NCBI GenBank assembly: GCA_910588815.1 | Contig: CAJUQY010000021.1 | Coordinates: 1-43,889 of the forward strand | Length of the DNA stretch: 43,889 nt | Source of the DNA: an uncultured Lachnospiraceae bacterium | GTDB lineage: Bacteria > Bacillota > Clostridia > Lachnospirales > Lachnospiraceae | Reading direction: 5' to 3' | Part shown: positions 7,118 to 14,891 of the stretch, piece by piece | Layout: each line of letters opens with the position of its first letter | Numbering within the stretch: position 1 is the stretch's first letter | Position numbers and translations under genes: made by a program | Notes under the pieces: generated by a model | What the model saw: only the letters and a program-made list of their open reading frames with translations | Told to the model about the DNA's origin: nothing | The model's database searches: none

Positions 7118-7146
7118 TTGACACAGAATCTAATCTGTGGTAATGT
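7118..7146 (+). promoter_or_regulatory. promoter of rplJL
   Basis: TTGACA (7118-7123), 17-base spacer, TAATGT (7141-7146) with TGG before it. The -10 is weak but extended. CACAGA and TCTGTG form an inverted repeat that fills the spacer (7122-7139). Confidence 0.5.
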
Positions 7147-7173
7147 ATACAGGTACGTCTTATGCGTACACTC

Positions 7174-7337
7174 GCCGAAGACAGCAGGTACTGTAGAGTA
7201 TATCTCCATTTTGCAGCGCGAAGCGCATGCGTTGGGGTATGCCCTTTGGGTGTAAGCGGATGCGCCTGCCGAGGAAATGAGATTGACAATAGGTGAATCC
7301 TTGTGCCCTCGTATGTCTTTGCATGCGGGGGCTTTTG
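7174..7337 (+). ncRNA. L10 ribosomal protein leader with attenuator
   Basis: GCCGAAGACAGCAGGTA (7174-7190) and CCTGCCGAGG (7265-7274) are the two conserved strands of the Firmicutes L10 leader that binds L10(L12)4. They are followed by a hairpin with an 11-base stem (7305-7315 with 7322-7332) and TTTTG, the expected transcription attenuator. Excess L10 should favour the terminator. The variable arm between the strands holds a copy of the dispersed repeat described at 4285-4374. Confidence 0.85.
7195..7251 (-). repeat. dispersed-repeat copy inside the L10 leader
   Basis: Read on the reverse strand this gives CCCAAAGGGCATACCCCAAC, GCATGCGC, CGCGCTGCAAAA and GATATAC, matching the tandem copies at 4285-4374 in order and spacing. 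GCGCAT at 7223 can pair with ATGCGC at 7260, so the insert folds back as its own arm. Confidence 0.55.
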
Positions 7338-7408
7338 CCATGGCACAAAAAGCTGCCTGGCAGGTTTTTCGTATCGGCGGAAAATATATGGAAAAGGAGG
7401 AAAAAAGA

Positions 7409-7897
7409 ATGGCGAAGGTAGAATTAAAGCAGCCTGTCGTAGAAGAGATTTCCAACCTTCTGAAGGATGCGAAATCTGCAGTGCTGGTAGATTACCGCGG
7501 CTTGACTGTGGAACAGGACACAGAACTGCGCAGACAGCTTCGGGCGGCCGGAGTTAATTATAAGGTATACAAGAATACTATGATTAACTTTGCGATCAAG
7601 GGTACGGATTTTGAGCCTCTCAAGGCAGATCTGGAAGGGCCCACCGCGCTGGCGACATCTGCCACGGACGAGACGGCTCCTGCCCGTGTGCTCAACGAGT
7701 TCAGCAAGAAGGCAGATAAACTGGAGCTGAAATCCGGTGTGGTTGAGGGAACCTACTATGATGCGGCCGGTATCAAGGTGATTGCGACGATCCCCGGAAG
7801 AGAGGAGCTGCTTGGCAAGCTGCTTGGAAGTATCCAGTCTCCGATTGCAAACTTGGCCCGCGTTCTCAACCAGATCGCGGAAGCGAAGGCAGAATAA
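7409..7897 (+). CDS. rplJ: 50S ribosomal protein L10
   Basis: 162 residues from ATG 7409; the frame is open further upstream, but AAGGAGG at 7394-7400 sets this start and the upstream codons belong to the leader. MAKVELKQPVVEEISNLL and SAVLVDYRGLTVEQDTELRR are typical. L10 is the base on which L7/L12 dimers sit, and it represses its own operon. Followed 78 bases later by rplL. Confidence 0.97.
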   Translation: MAKVELKQPVVEEISNLLKDAKSAVLVDYRGLTVEQDTELRRQLRAAGVNYKVYKNTMINFAIKGTDFEPLKADLEGPTALATSATDETAPARVLNEFSKKADKLELKSGVVEGTYYDAAGIKVIATIPGREELLGKLLGSIQSPIANLARVLNQIAEAKAE

Positions 7898-7975
7898 TTT
7901 TTTTGCCCCATGGTTTGCACAGTGTTTTACGAAAACTATTTACGAAAAAAATAAAAATGATGGAGGTAAATTCAA

Positions 7976-8350
7976 ATGGCAAAGTTGACGACTGCAGAAT
8001 TTATTGATGCGATCAAAGAGTTAAGCGTGTTAGAGTTAAATGAGCTGGTGAAGGCTTGTGAGGAAGAGTTCGGTGTATCTGCGGCGGCAGGTGTGGTTGT
8101 GGCAGCGGCCGGCGCCGGCGCGGCAGCCGAGGAAGAGAAGACAGAATTTGATGTTGAGCTGACTGAGGTTGGCCCTAACAAGGTTAAGGTCATCAAGGTT
8201 GTCCGCGAAGCTACCGGCCTTGGCCTGAAGGAGGCAAAGGAAGTGGTAGACGGAGCCCCCAAGGTTGTGAAGGCTCAGGCTACCAAGGAAGAGGCCGAGG
8301 ATCTGAAGGCAAAGCTGGAAGGCGAGGGAGCCAAGGTTACTCTGAAATAA
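7976..8350 (+). CDS. rplL: 50S ribosomal protein L7/L12
   Basis: 124 residues. An N-terminal dimerisation segment (TTAEFIDAIKELSVLELNEL), an Ala/Gly hinge (VVVAAAGAGAAAEEEKTEF, about residues 41-59), and the C-terminal factor-binding domain (GPNKVKVIKVVREATGLGLK and EAKEVVDGAPKVVK) are all present. TGGAGGT precedes the ATG. A strong terminator follows at once and rpoB is not next, which is unusual for this block. Confidence 0.98.
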   Translation: MAKLTTAEFIDAIKELSVLELNELVKACEEEFGVSAAAGVVVAAAGAGAAAEEEKTEFDVELTEVGPNKVKVIKVVREATGLGLKEAKEVVDGAPKVVKAQATKEEAEDLKAKLEGEGAKVTLK

Positions 8351-8370
8351 TATGGGCGGATCCGAAAAGA

Positions 8371-8409
8371 AACCGTCGTATCGGAAAATATCCGATGCGG
8401 CGGTTTTTT
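8371..8409 (+). terminator. terminator after rplL
   Basis: AACCGTCGTATCGGA pairs with TCCGATGCGGCGGTT around an AAATA loop, followed by six T. Confidence 0.9.
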
Positions 8410-8500
8410 ATATGCTTTCCCACTCGATTGCACACGGGTGCGGAGCGGAGGGACAGAGACAAAAAATCAGTCGGATAAATATAATCCTCCTGCCTTTAAA

Positions 8501-8529
8501 TTGACAGTTTGTGAAAAAAAATATATAAT
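8501..8529 (+). promoter_or_regulatory. consensus promoter of the antiporter-iadA operon
   Basis: TTGACA (8501-8506), exactly 17 bases, TATAAT (8524-8529). A 118-base AT-rich leader leads to the start codon; I see no riboswitch in it. Confidence 0.85.
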
Positions 8530-8647
8530 ACTAACATGTTGCGCCGTCTGCGTTGTAAAAAATACCAAATAGTAGAAGGGAAAATAAAAAAAATATAAAA
8601 AAGCAACAATGTCCTGGCGCAAAACCAAAAAGAAGGAGGTTACATAT

Positions 8648-10120
8648 ATGAAAAAAGACAAAAAGGCCAAAAAGGTGAGGGCGAAACGGCCCCCGACCTT
8701 TGTGGAATCCCTGATCCCCATTGTCGCCATGCTGCTGATCCTGACCATCGGCAAAGGCGTGCTGGGTTTCGCCACGGAACCGCTGCTGATTTTGGTGGCA
8801 TGCGTGGCGGCGATCATCGCTTTCCGAGTGGGGTGTACCTGGGACGAGATGATGGATGAGATTTGCCAGAAGATCGCCAAGGGAATGCCGGCGATACTGA
8901 TCCTGATTACCGTGGGCGCCATGGTGGGAACTTGGATGTCTTCGGGCACCATTCCCATGATGATTTATTACGGCGTGCAGATTGTCAGTCCGAAGTTTCT
9001 GCTGGTGACCGCGTTTTTGATCACCGCCGTGGTTTCTGTGGTGACCGGAACCTCCTGGGGCTCCGTGGCAACCATGGGAGTGGCCCTGATGGGGATTGCG
9101 GAGGCGCTGGGTGTTTCTCTGCCGGCTACTGCGGGCGCAGTGATTGCAGGCAGCTATTTCGGCGACAAGATGTCTCCTTTGTCTGATACCACGAATCTGG
9201 CGCCTATGGCTGCGGGCAGCCAGCTTTATGAGCATATCGGCCATATGTTTTATACCACCATTCCTGCCACCATCGTTTCCCTGATCGTATACGCGATCGT
9301 GGGCATGAATGCGAATACCGGTGTCAGCGTGTCGTCGGATACGGTTACAACCATGCTCGGTCAGCTGGACAGCATGTATCACTGGAATATTCTGATCCTT
9401 CTGCCGATTATTATTGTCCTGGCCGGGTCGCTGCTGCGTCTGCCTACGATCCCCGTTATGCTGGGAAGCTGTGTGGTGGCAGGCCTTGAGGGGATTTTCC
9501 TGCAGGGCGTCTCATTGAAGAATGTCCTGGGGGCGACGGTCAACGGCTTTGATGTTTCCATGATCTCCCGGGCGGGTTTTGATCCGGCGAATGCCGCGGA
9601 GAGCGTGACCAAGCTGTTAAACCGGGGCGGCATGATGAGTATTATGACCACGACGCTTCTGGTGCTCTGTGCTTTCTGCTTTGCAGGCATTATGAGCAAG
9701 GCGGGCTTTCTGGAGGTGGTGCTCCACAAAATTTTGTCCATCGCGAAGAGTACCGGTTCTCTGATTTTGGCAACTGTGGTGTCCTGTATTACGATGGCGC
9801 TCTGCACCGGCAATTCCTATCTGTCAATCCTGATTCCCGGAGAGATGTTTAAGGATGCTTACCGCGAGAGGGGCCTGGCGGCCAAGAACCTGTCCCGGAC
9901 GCTGGAGGATGCAGGTACGGTATTTGTACCCCTGGTGCCCTGGTCCGCGGCGGGAGCTTATATGGCGGCGACGACCGGTGTAGCTACCCTGTCTTATCTG
10001 CCATGGGCGATCCTGTGTTATACCGGATTCATTTTTGCTATTATCTGGGGATATACCGGATTCGGTATTGCAAAGCTCAGCGACGAGGAAAAGAACCGTA
10101 TCGGCGGATCGGAAGGCTGA
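8648..10120 (+). CDS. NhaC-family Na+/H+ antiporter
   Basis: 490 residues from ATG 8648, set by AAGGAGGT at 8633-8640 (a longer frame starts at 8609). A Lys-rich N-terminus precedes about a dozen membrane helices. The signature GSYFGDKMSPLSDTTNLAPM (about residues 175-194) is the conserved NhaC/ion-transporter superfamily motif with a string of helix-breaking polar residues in the pore; TGNSYLSILIPGEMF is the matching motif in the second half. Members exchange Na+ for H+ or carry organic acids such as malate/lactate. It is co-transcribed with iadA 75 bases later, so it might carry an amino acid or acidic product instead of only ions; that is a guess from context. Confidence 0.85.
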   Translation: MKKDKKAKKVRAKRPPTFVESLIPIVAMLLILTIGKGVLGFATEPLLILVACVAAIIAFRVGCTWDEMMDEICQKIAKGMPAILILITVGAMVGTWMSSGTIPMMIYYGVQIVSPKFLLVTAFLITAVVSVVTGTSWGSVATMGVALMGIAEALGVSLPATAGAVIAGSYFGDKMSPLSDTTNLAPMAAGSQLYEHIGHMFYTTIPATIVSLIVYAIVGMNANTGVSVSSDTVTTMLGQLDSMYHWNILILLPIIIVLAGSLLRLPTIPVMLGSCVVAGLEGIFLQGVSLKNVLGATVNGFDVSMISRAGFDPANAAESVTKLLNRGGMMSIMTTTLLVLCAFCFAGIMSKAGFLEVVLHKILSIAKSTGSLILATVVSCITMALCTGNSYLSILIPGEMFKDAYRERGLAAKNLSRTLEDAGTVFVPLVPWSAAGAYMAATTGVATLSYLPWAILCYTGFIFAIIWGYTGFGIAKLSDEEKNRIGGSEG

Positions 10121-10195
10121 GTATATTGAGAACGGAAAGAAGTCTTGTCTGCCGCAGGCATCTTTCGGATATTGTGAGAAGCGAGGTGCAACGCG

Positions 10196-11356
10196 ATGAT
10201 CAAACTGCTGAAACATGCGGATATATATGCTCCGAAACATCTGGGGGAAAAGGACGTACTTATCGCCGGAGGCAAGGTGTGCCGGATTGATGATCGGATT
10301 GAGGGCTATGAAGGCCTGCCGGACGTGGAGGTTTTTGACCTTTCCGGGAGGAAGCTGGTTCCCGGATATATTGATCTTCATGTCCACATTACGGGAGGCG
10401 GAGGAGAGCAGGGGCCGGCTTCCCGGGTTCCGGAATCACAGCTGAGTGTCTTTGTCGAGAACGGAATCACCACCGTGGTCGGGCTTCTGGGAACTGACGG
10501 TATTACCCGCAGCATGGAAAATTTGGTTGCCAAGGCCCAGGCCCTTAACGATGAGGGGATTACTGCCTATGCGCTCAGCAGCTCTTATGTCTACCCTCCT
10601 GTTTCTCTCACCGGGAATCTGGAAAAAGACATCATGATGGTGGAACCTATTATCGGAGTCAAGATAGCTGTCAGTGACCACAGAAGCTCCAATCCTACGG
10701 GAGAAGAGCTCATCCGTCTGGCTACGGCGGCCAGAAGGGCCGGCCTTTTGAGCAACAAGCCGGGGGTGGTGACTATGCACATGGGAGCCGGAAAGGGGGG
10801 GCTTGATCCCGTATTTTATGCACTGGACCATTCCGATCTTCCGGCCAGAAATCTTTTGCCCACCCATATGGGGCGGAACCGGACATTGATTGACCAGGGT
10901 GTGGAGCTGGTCCGCCGCGGCGGATATATAGATGTCACGGCAGGCTGTGATCCGGCCGAGGTAGAGGCGATGGCCGACATGATCGAATATGCTCTGGACC
11001 AGGAAGGGAGCAGTGCAGAGCACGTCACAGTTTCCAGCGACGGCTATGGCAGCCAGCCGCGGTTTAACGAACTGGGCGAGTGCGTGGGGCTGACGTATGC
11101 GTCTCCCGGGTCCCTACATCAGACGGTGCGCTGTCTGGCCGGACGGGGCCGGGCTTTGGAGGAGGCTTTAAAACTGGTGACATCGACACCGGCCGATGTG
11201 CTGGGCAAGGTCGGCGTAAAAGGCTGTGTAGCCGAGGGGGCCGATGCGGATCTGCTGGTATTATCCGAAGATCTGGAAATTGACGGCCTGTTTGCCAGAG
11301 GCAGAAAAGCTCTTTGGGACGGAAGGATTCTTATGCGCGGAAGATTTGAACTGTAA
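10196..11356 (+). CDS. iadA: beta-aspartyl (isoaspartyl) dipeptidase, M38 family
   Basis: 386 residues, the usual length. The amidohydrolase metal motif HVH is at residues 62-64 (YIDLHVHITGGGGEQGP), and ENGITTVVGLLGTDGITRSM, SSYVYPP, SDHRSSNPT and VTMHMGAGKGGLDPVFYAL are typical of isoaspartyl dipeptidases with a two-zinc site. The enzyme hydrolyses beta-Asp-Xaa dipeptides left after breakdown of damaged proteins. It lies in the cytoplasm and is paired with the NhaC-family transporter upstream. GCGAGGTG precedes the ATG. Confidence 0.93.
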   Translation: MIKLLKHADIYAPKHLGEKDVLIAGGKVCRIDDRIEGYEGLPDVEVFDLSGRKLVPGYIDLHVHITGGGGEQGPASRVPESQLSVFVENGITTVVGLLGTDGITRSMENLVAKAQALNDEGITAYALSSSYVYPPVSLTGNLEKDIMMVEPIIGVKIAVSDHRSSNPTGEELIRLATAARRAGLLSNKPGVVTMHMGAGKGGLDPVFYALDHSDLPARNLLPTHMGRNRTLIDQGVELVRRGGYIDVTAGCDPAEVEAMADMIEYALDQEGSSAEHVTVSSDGYGSQPRFNELGECVGLTYASPGSLHQTVRCLAGRGRALEEALKLVTSTPADVLGKVGVKGCVAEGADADLLVLSEDLEIDGLFARGRKALWDGRILMRGRFEL

Positions 11357-11420
11357 CCCACGGAGAAATGCGCTGCCGTACCGATTCGGCGTGATACGTT
11401 TGTTTGAATGATTGAAAAAA

Positions 11421-11464
11421 GGCAGCCATGCCGGGATAATGTATCCGGACATGGCTGCTTTCCT
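11421..11464. terminator. bidirectional terminator between iadA and the LacI gene
   Basis: GCAGCCATG and GGATA pair with TATCC and CATGGCTGC, with a T-rich end on the plus strand and an A-run on the left that serves the minus strand. The two genes converge here. Confidence 0.8.
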
Positions 11465-11547
11465 GTCATATAGGAAAGTCCTGTGGGTTTTCCTGTGTGG
11501 AAAATGCCCTCCGGGGGGAACCACACTGCGCCGGCAGACGAGTCTGT

Positions 11548-12594
11548 TTAATTGTCCGGCTCTATGGCGACGGCGCTCCCGCGGACAATCAGTTCTCCGC
11601 TCAGGAGTACTTTGGCTGCGGGGGTGCCGGGATGGATCAGTTTATAGTGCAGAAGCTGCACTGCCATGGCCCCCAGCTCCTTGCAGGGGATCCGCACGGA
11701 TGTCAAAGGAGGGGAGCAGATGGCGCTGAAGGAAATATCGTCGATTCCAATGACAGAGCAGTCTTTGGGAAGCGTGAGGCCCTTGTCTTTCAGAGCCCTG
11801 CTGCATCCCAGGGCGATCATGTCATTGTCCGCCAGAAGGGCAGAGGGAGGCCGGATACCGCTCTCAAACAGGCGGCACATTTCCTCGTAGGAGCCCGTCA
11901 TGGACGGAGTGATCGAATAAATCTGCTCTTTGCGCAGGGGCAGCCCCAGCCGGGCCATGGCATTGCGGTAGCCGCACATGCGTGCATGGAAATTTCCTGT
12001 GGCCATGGAGCTGTGGAGATATCCGATTTCCCGATGTCCAAGCTGGTAGAAATAGTCTACGGCTTTTTCCGCAATCTCTTCATTATTCATGGTGATGCAG
12101 TTTAGAGGACGGCCGGGCGCGGGGGTGTCCACTAAGATGACCGGAACGGAAAGGGTCTCGAAGAACGGAAGATCTGCGGAGTCAAGCTCGGTGCCCAGCA
12201 CGATGATTCCGTCCATGGGCTCTTTCGATACAATGGAATAGATCTCCTTTCTGTTTTCCGGGCCGAAGGTGGTGATGATCAGATCAAAGCCCAATTTGCG
12301 GCATTCTTCTTCCAGGGAATCAATGATGGAAGAGACAAAATTTCCGTTTTCTTCCACAAGGATAGCAGAATTTTTGTACTTCAGAAAGCGGATGCTCCTG
12401 GGTATGCGTTCTGCGGCGCCCGGATATTCTGCCGTATTTTTGCGGATTTGATATCCGTAGTTTTTCAGAACGGCCGTGATTCTGGCACGGGTAGCGTCAC
12501 TGACGCCCTTTTTGCTGTTCAGAACGAAAGAGACGGCGGCTGGAGAAACTCCAAGCTCAGCGGCAATGTCCTGCAACGGTTTTTTACCTTTCAT
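11548..12594 (-). CDS. LacI-family transcriptional regulator
   Basis: 348 residues. The N-terminal helix-turn-helix (PLQDIAAELGVSPAAVSFVL, NSKKGVSDATRARI) is a clear LacI domain. It is followed by a periplasmic-binding-protein-like sensor (DGIIVLGTELDSADLPFFET, GHREIGYLHSSMATGNFHAR, SVIGIDDISFSAICSPPLTS). It is divergent from the dihydroxyacetone kinase gene across 283 bases with facing promoters, so it most likely controls that module in response to a sugar. AAGGAGA lies upstream of the ATG on the minus strand. Confidence 0.93.
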   Translation of the reverse strand: MKGKKPLQDIAAELGVSPAAVSFVLNSKKGVSDATRARITAVLKNYGYQIRKNTAEYPGAAERIPRSIRFLKYKNSAILVEENGNFVSSIIDSLEEECRKLGFDLIITTFGPENRKEIYSIVSKEPMDGIIVLGTELDSADLPFFETLSVPVILVDTPAPGRPLNCITMNNEEIAEKAVDYFYQLGHREIGYLHSSMATGNFHARMCGYRNAMARLGLPLRKEQIYSITPSMTGSYEEMCRLFESGIRPPSALLADNDMIALGCSRALKDKGLTLPKDCSVIGIDDISFSAICSPPLTSVRIPCKELGAMAVQLLHYKLIHPGTPAAKVLLSGELIVRGSAVAIEPDN

Positions 12595-12641
12595 GTTTTC
12601 TCCTTGCTGATTTAGAAAAATAGTCTTATATTTTAGGGAAA

Positions 12642-12670
12642 ACTATAGCATACAGAGGACTTAAATGCAA
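12642..12670 (-). promoter_or_regulatory. promoter of the LacI gene
   Basis: On the minus strand: TTGCAT, 17 bases, TATAGT with TGC before it. The -10 includes CTATAGCA on the plus strand, a motif repeated near the kinase start site. Confidence 0.65.
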
Positions 12671-12782
12671 GAGATTTTAGCAAAAATTTTCCGGATTAAG
12701 CAGAAATAAAGAACGATAGGAAATAATAGATAAAAAAGCGGAGAAAAAGGGGGAATCAATTAAAAAATTTGATATAGAAATG

Positions 12783-12811
12783 TTGACAATGAGAGAGGAA
12801 GTTGCTACTAT
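12783..12811 (+). promoter_or_regulatory. promoter of the dihydroxyacetone kinase gene
   Basis: TTGACA (12783-12788), 17 bases, TACTAT (12806-12811) with an extended TGC. Confidence 0.65.
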
Positions 12812-12821
12812 AAATACAAAA

Positions 12822-12830
12822 GCTATAGCA
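12822..12830. promoter_or_regulatory. candidate operator
   Basis: The palindrome GCTATAGC plus A sits just downstream of the expected kinase transcription start; CTATAGCA also overlaps the LacI-gene -10 (12643-12650). A shared site at both promoters would suit the LacI regulator. It lacks the central CG typical of many LacI operators, so this is tentative. Confidence 0.3.
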
Positions 12831-12877
12831 AAAAGACTAAAATATTTAGCTCGGCTATGGGGAGTGGAGGTTAAATC

Positions 12878-14590
12878 ATGAAGAAAATCATTAATGCACC
12901 AGAACACTATGTGGATGAGATGCTGGAGGGGATCTATACGGCTCATCCGGATCTGGTGACCTATGTGGCGGACGATCTGCGCTGCTTAGTTACGGCAAAC
13001 AAGAAAGAAGGCAAGGTAGGTATTGCCACCGGAGGCGGGTCCGGCCATCTTCCTCTGTTTTTGGGATATGTGGGAAGAGGGATGCTGGACGGCTGCTGCG
13101 TGGGCGATGTATTCCAGTCTCCCAGCTCCGAGCAGATGCTGGCGGTGACGAAAGCCATTGATTCCGGCGCCGGAGTCCTTTACATTTACGGGAATTACAA
13201 CGGAGACATTTTCAATTTCAATATGGCTGCGGAGATGGCGGAATTTGAGGACGGGATCCGGGTGGAGACGGTTCTCGGAGCGGACGACGTAGCTTCCGGT
13301 CCTCTGCCTGCGCCGGGGGAGAAGAGCATCCGCCGCGGCGTGGCCGGCATTTTCTTCGTCTATAAGTGTGCGGGAGCCGCCGCCGACGAGATGATGAGCC
13401 TTGATGAGGTGAAGCGCGTTGCCGAGAAGGCGGCCGCAAATGTGCGCACTATGGGCGTGGCCCTGACACCTTGTATCGTTCCGAGAGTCGGGCATGCAGG
13501 CTTTGCCATCGGCGAGGATGAGATGGAGATCGGCATGGGGATCCACGGGGAGACCGGAATCCGCCGCGGGAAACTGGAACCGGCGGATCAGATCGTGGAG
13601 GAGATGCTGGAGAAGATCCTGGGAGACTTCGACGAAATCGACGGCGGCCGGGTGGCCGTACTTGTGAACGGCCTTGGGGCAACCACTTTGGATGAACAGT
13701 ATATCGTTACCAGGAAGATTGACAAGGTATTAAAGAGCAGAAACATTACCGTGAAGAAGTATTATGTGGGCGAGTATGCCACGGCCCTGGAGATGGCGGG
13801 TGTGTCCATTTCCGTGCTGAAGCTGGATGAAGAGCTGGAGCGTCTTCTCGGGGAGCCGGCCCAGACACCCTTCTTCCACCAGGGAAGCGTGTCCTCGGAG
13901 GGCACGGTGAAGATGGATGCGGCCAGGGCGGCGAAGGCCCCGGAGAAAGCGGCAGAGGGAAAGAAGGGCGAGGATGTCAACAGCCTGGTGGGTTTCTTGA
14001 AAAAGACCAGTGAGATCATGGCGGCCCACAGGGATTATCTGATCGATTTGGACAGCGTGGTGGGTGACGGGGATCTGGGGCTTACCATGTCCGACGGCTT
14101 TGCGGCGGCTTACAAGGCGGTGGCCGGGACCGGGGAGGCCGACTCCGGAAAGCTCCTGTATACGGCGGGGAAGGCCATGTCCATTGCGGTTCCTTCCACC
14201 ATGGGGACCTTGATGGCCTCCGGCCTCATGCAGGCAGGCAAGAGGCTTCGCGGAAAGACGGAAACGGGACTTTCGGAGAGCGTGGAGCTTTTTGAAGGCT
14301 ATGCGGAGGGTGTTATGAATCTGGGTAAAGCAAAGATCGGAGACAAGACGTTCCTGGACGGCATGGTTCCCGCTGTGGAAGCCCTGAAGGAGGCGAAAGC
14401 GGCCGGAAAGGATCTGAAGGCTGCAGCGGCAGACGCAAAGGCGGCTGCCGAGAAGGGATTTGAGGATACCACCACCATGCTGGCAGTCCATGGAAGGGCG
14501 GCGACCCGCGGCGAGGCTTCCAGAAGCTTAAAGGACCCGGGAGCGGCGGTCGCCATGCTGATCATGGACGCGTTCTGCCAAACAGTGTAA
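12878..14590 (+). CDS. fused dihydroxyacetone kinase (DhaK-DhaL)
   Basis: 570 residues, one chain with both halves of dihydroxyacetone kinase. The DhaK half has GGGSGHLP at residues 52-59 and the substrate histidine in GMGIHGETG (His about 222), which forms a hemiaminal with dihydroxyacetone. An Ala/Lys/Glu linker (about 345-365) leads to the DhaL half with the nucleotide and magnesium motif DSVVGDGDLGLTMSDG (about 389-404) and STMGTLMASGL. Single-chain forms usually use ATP, whereas separate DhaK/L/M subunits use PEP. The product is DHAP. No DhaM is nearby, supporting ATP use. The gene opens a module with the isomerase downstream and the LacI regulator divergent. Confidence 0.92.
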   Translation: MKKIINAPEHYVDEMLEGIYTAHPDLVTYVADDLRCLVTANKKEGKVGIATGGGSGHLPLFLGYVGRGMLDGCCVGDVFQSPSSEQMLAVTKAIDSGAGVLYIYGNYNGDIFNFNMAAEMAEFEDGIRVETVLGADDVASGPLPAPGEKSIRRGVAGIFFVYKCAGAAADEMMSLDEVKRVAEKAAANVRTMGVALTPCIVPRVGHAGFAIGEDEMEIGMGIHGETGIRRGKLEPADQIVEEMLEKILGDFDEIDGGRVAVLVNGLGATTLDEQYIVTRKIDKVLKSRNITVKKYYVGEYATALEMAGVSISVLKLDEELERLLGEPAQTPFFHQGSVSSEGTVKMDAARAAKAPEKAAEGKKGEDVNSLVGFLKKTSEIMAAHRDYLIDLDSVVGDGDLGLTMSDGFAAAYKAVAGTGEADSGKLLYTAGKAMSIAVPSTMGTLMASGLMQAGKRLRGKTETGLSESVELFEGYAEGVMNLGKAKIGDKTFLDGMVPAVEALKEAKAAGKDLKAAAADAKAAAEKGFEDTTTMLAVHGRAATRGEASRSLKDPGAAVAMLIMDAFCQTV

Positions 14591-14891
14591 AATAGAAGGG
14601 GCGGGCGATTGGGAAACTGTAAAACATTGGAAAGGATTCTGACGACTGCATCCAGGAAAAGCCCTCTGCGCCATGGAAATCCGATGAAACGCATCACTGG
14701 TGCGTTTCCCTGGATACTTCGTAATGAGACCATGGAAAACCGGAGGGCCCGTGCCCGAGGGGTTTCTGTTCTTATGGGCTTATTGGAATGGCTGGCGCAG
14801 CAGGCTTTGGATGGATCAATTGTCAGAATCCGCTCTGCAATGTTGAGTTTCGCAATTGCCTGCCAAATATAGGAATTAGGAGGGGAAGAAC
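14591..14891. other. non-coding gap with predicted RNA structure
   Basis: About 300 bases without a convincing gene. ATCCAGG near 14650 can pair with CCTGGAT near 14710, enclosing the hairpin GAAACGCA/TGCGTTTC; CCATGG occurs on both sides. There is no T-run. I cannot match it to a known riboswitch. The isomerase ribosome site (AGGAGGGG) lies at its right end. Confidence 0.4.

Noticed and set aside
7277..7408. Longer N-terminus for L10
   Set aside because: The upstream codons fall in the leader RNA and attenuator; AAGGAGG fixes the start at 7409.
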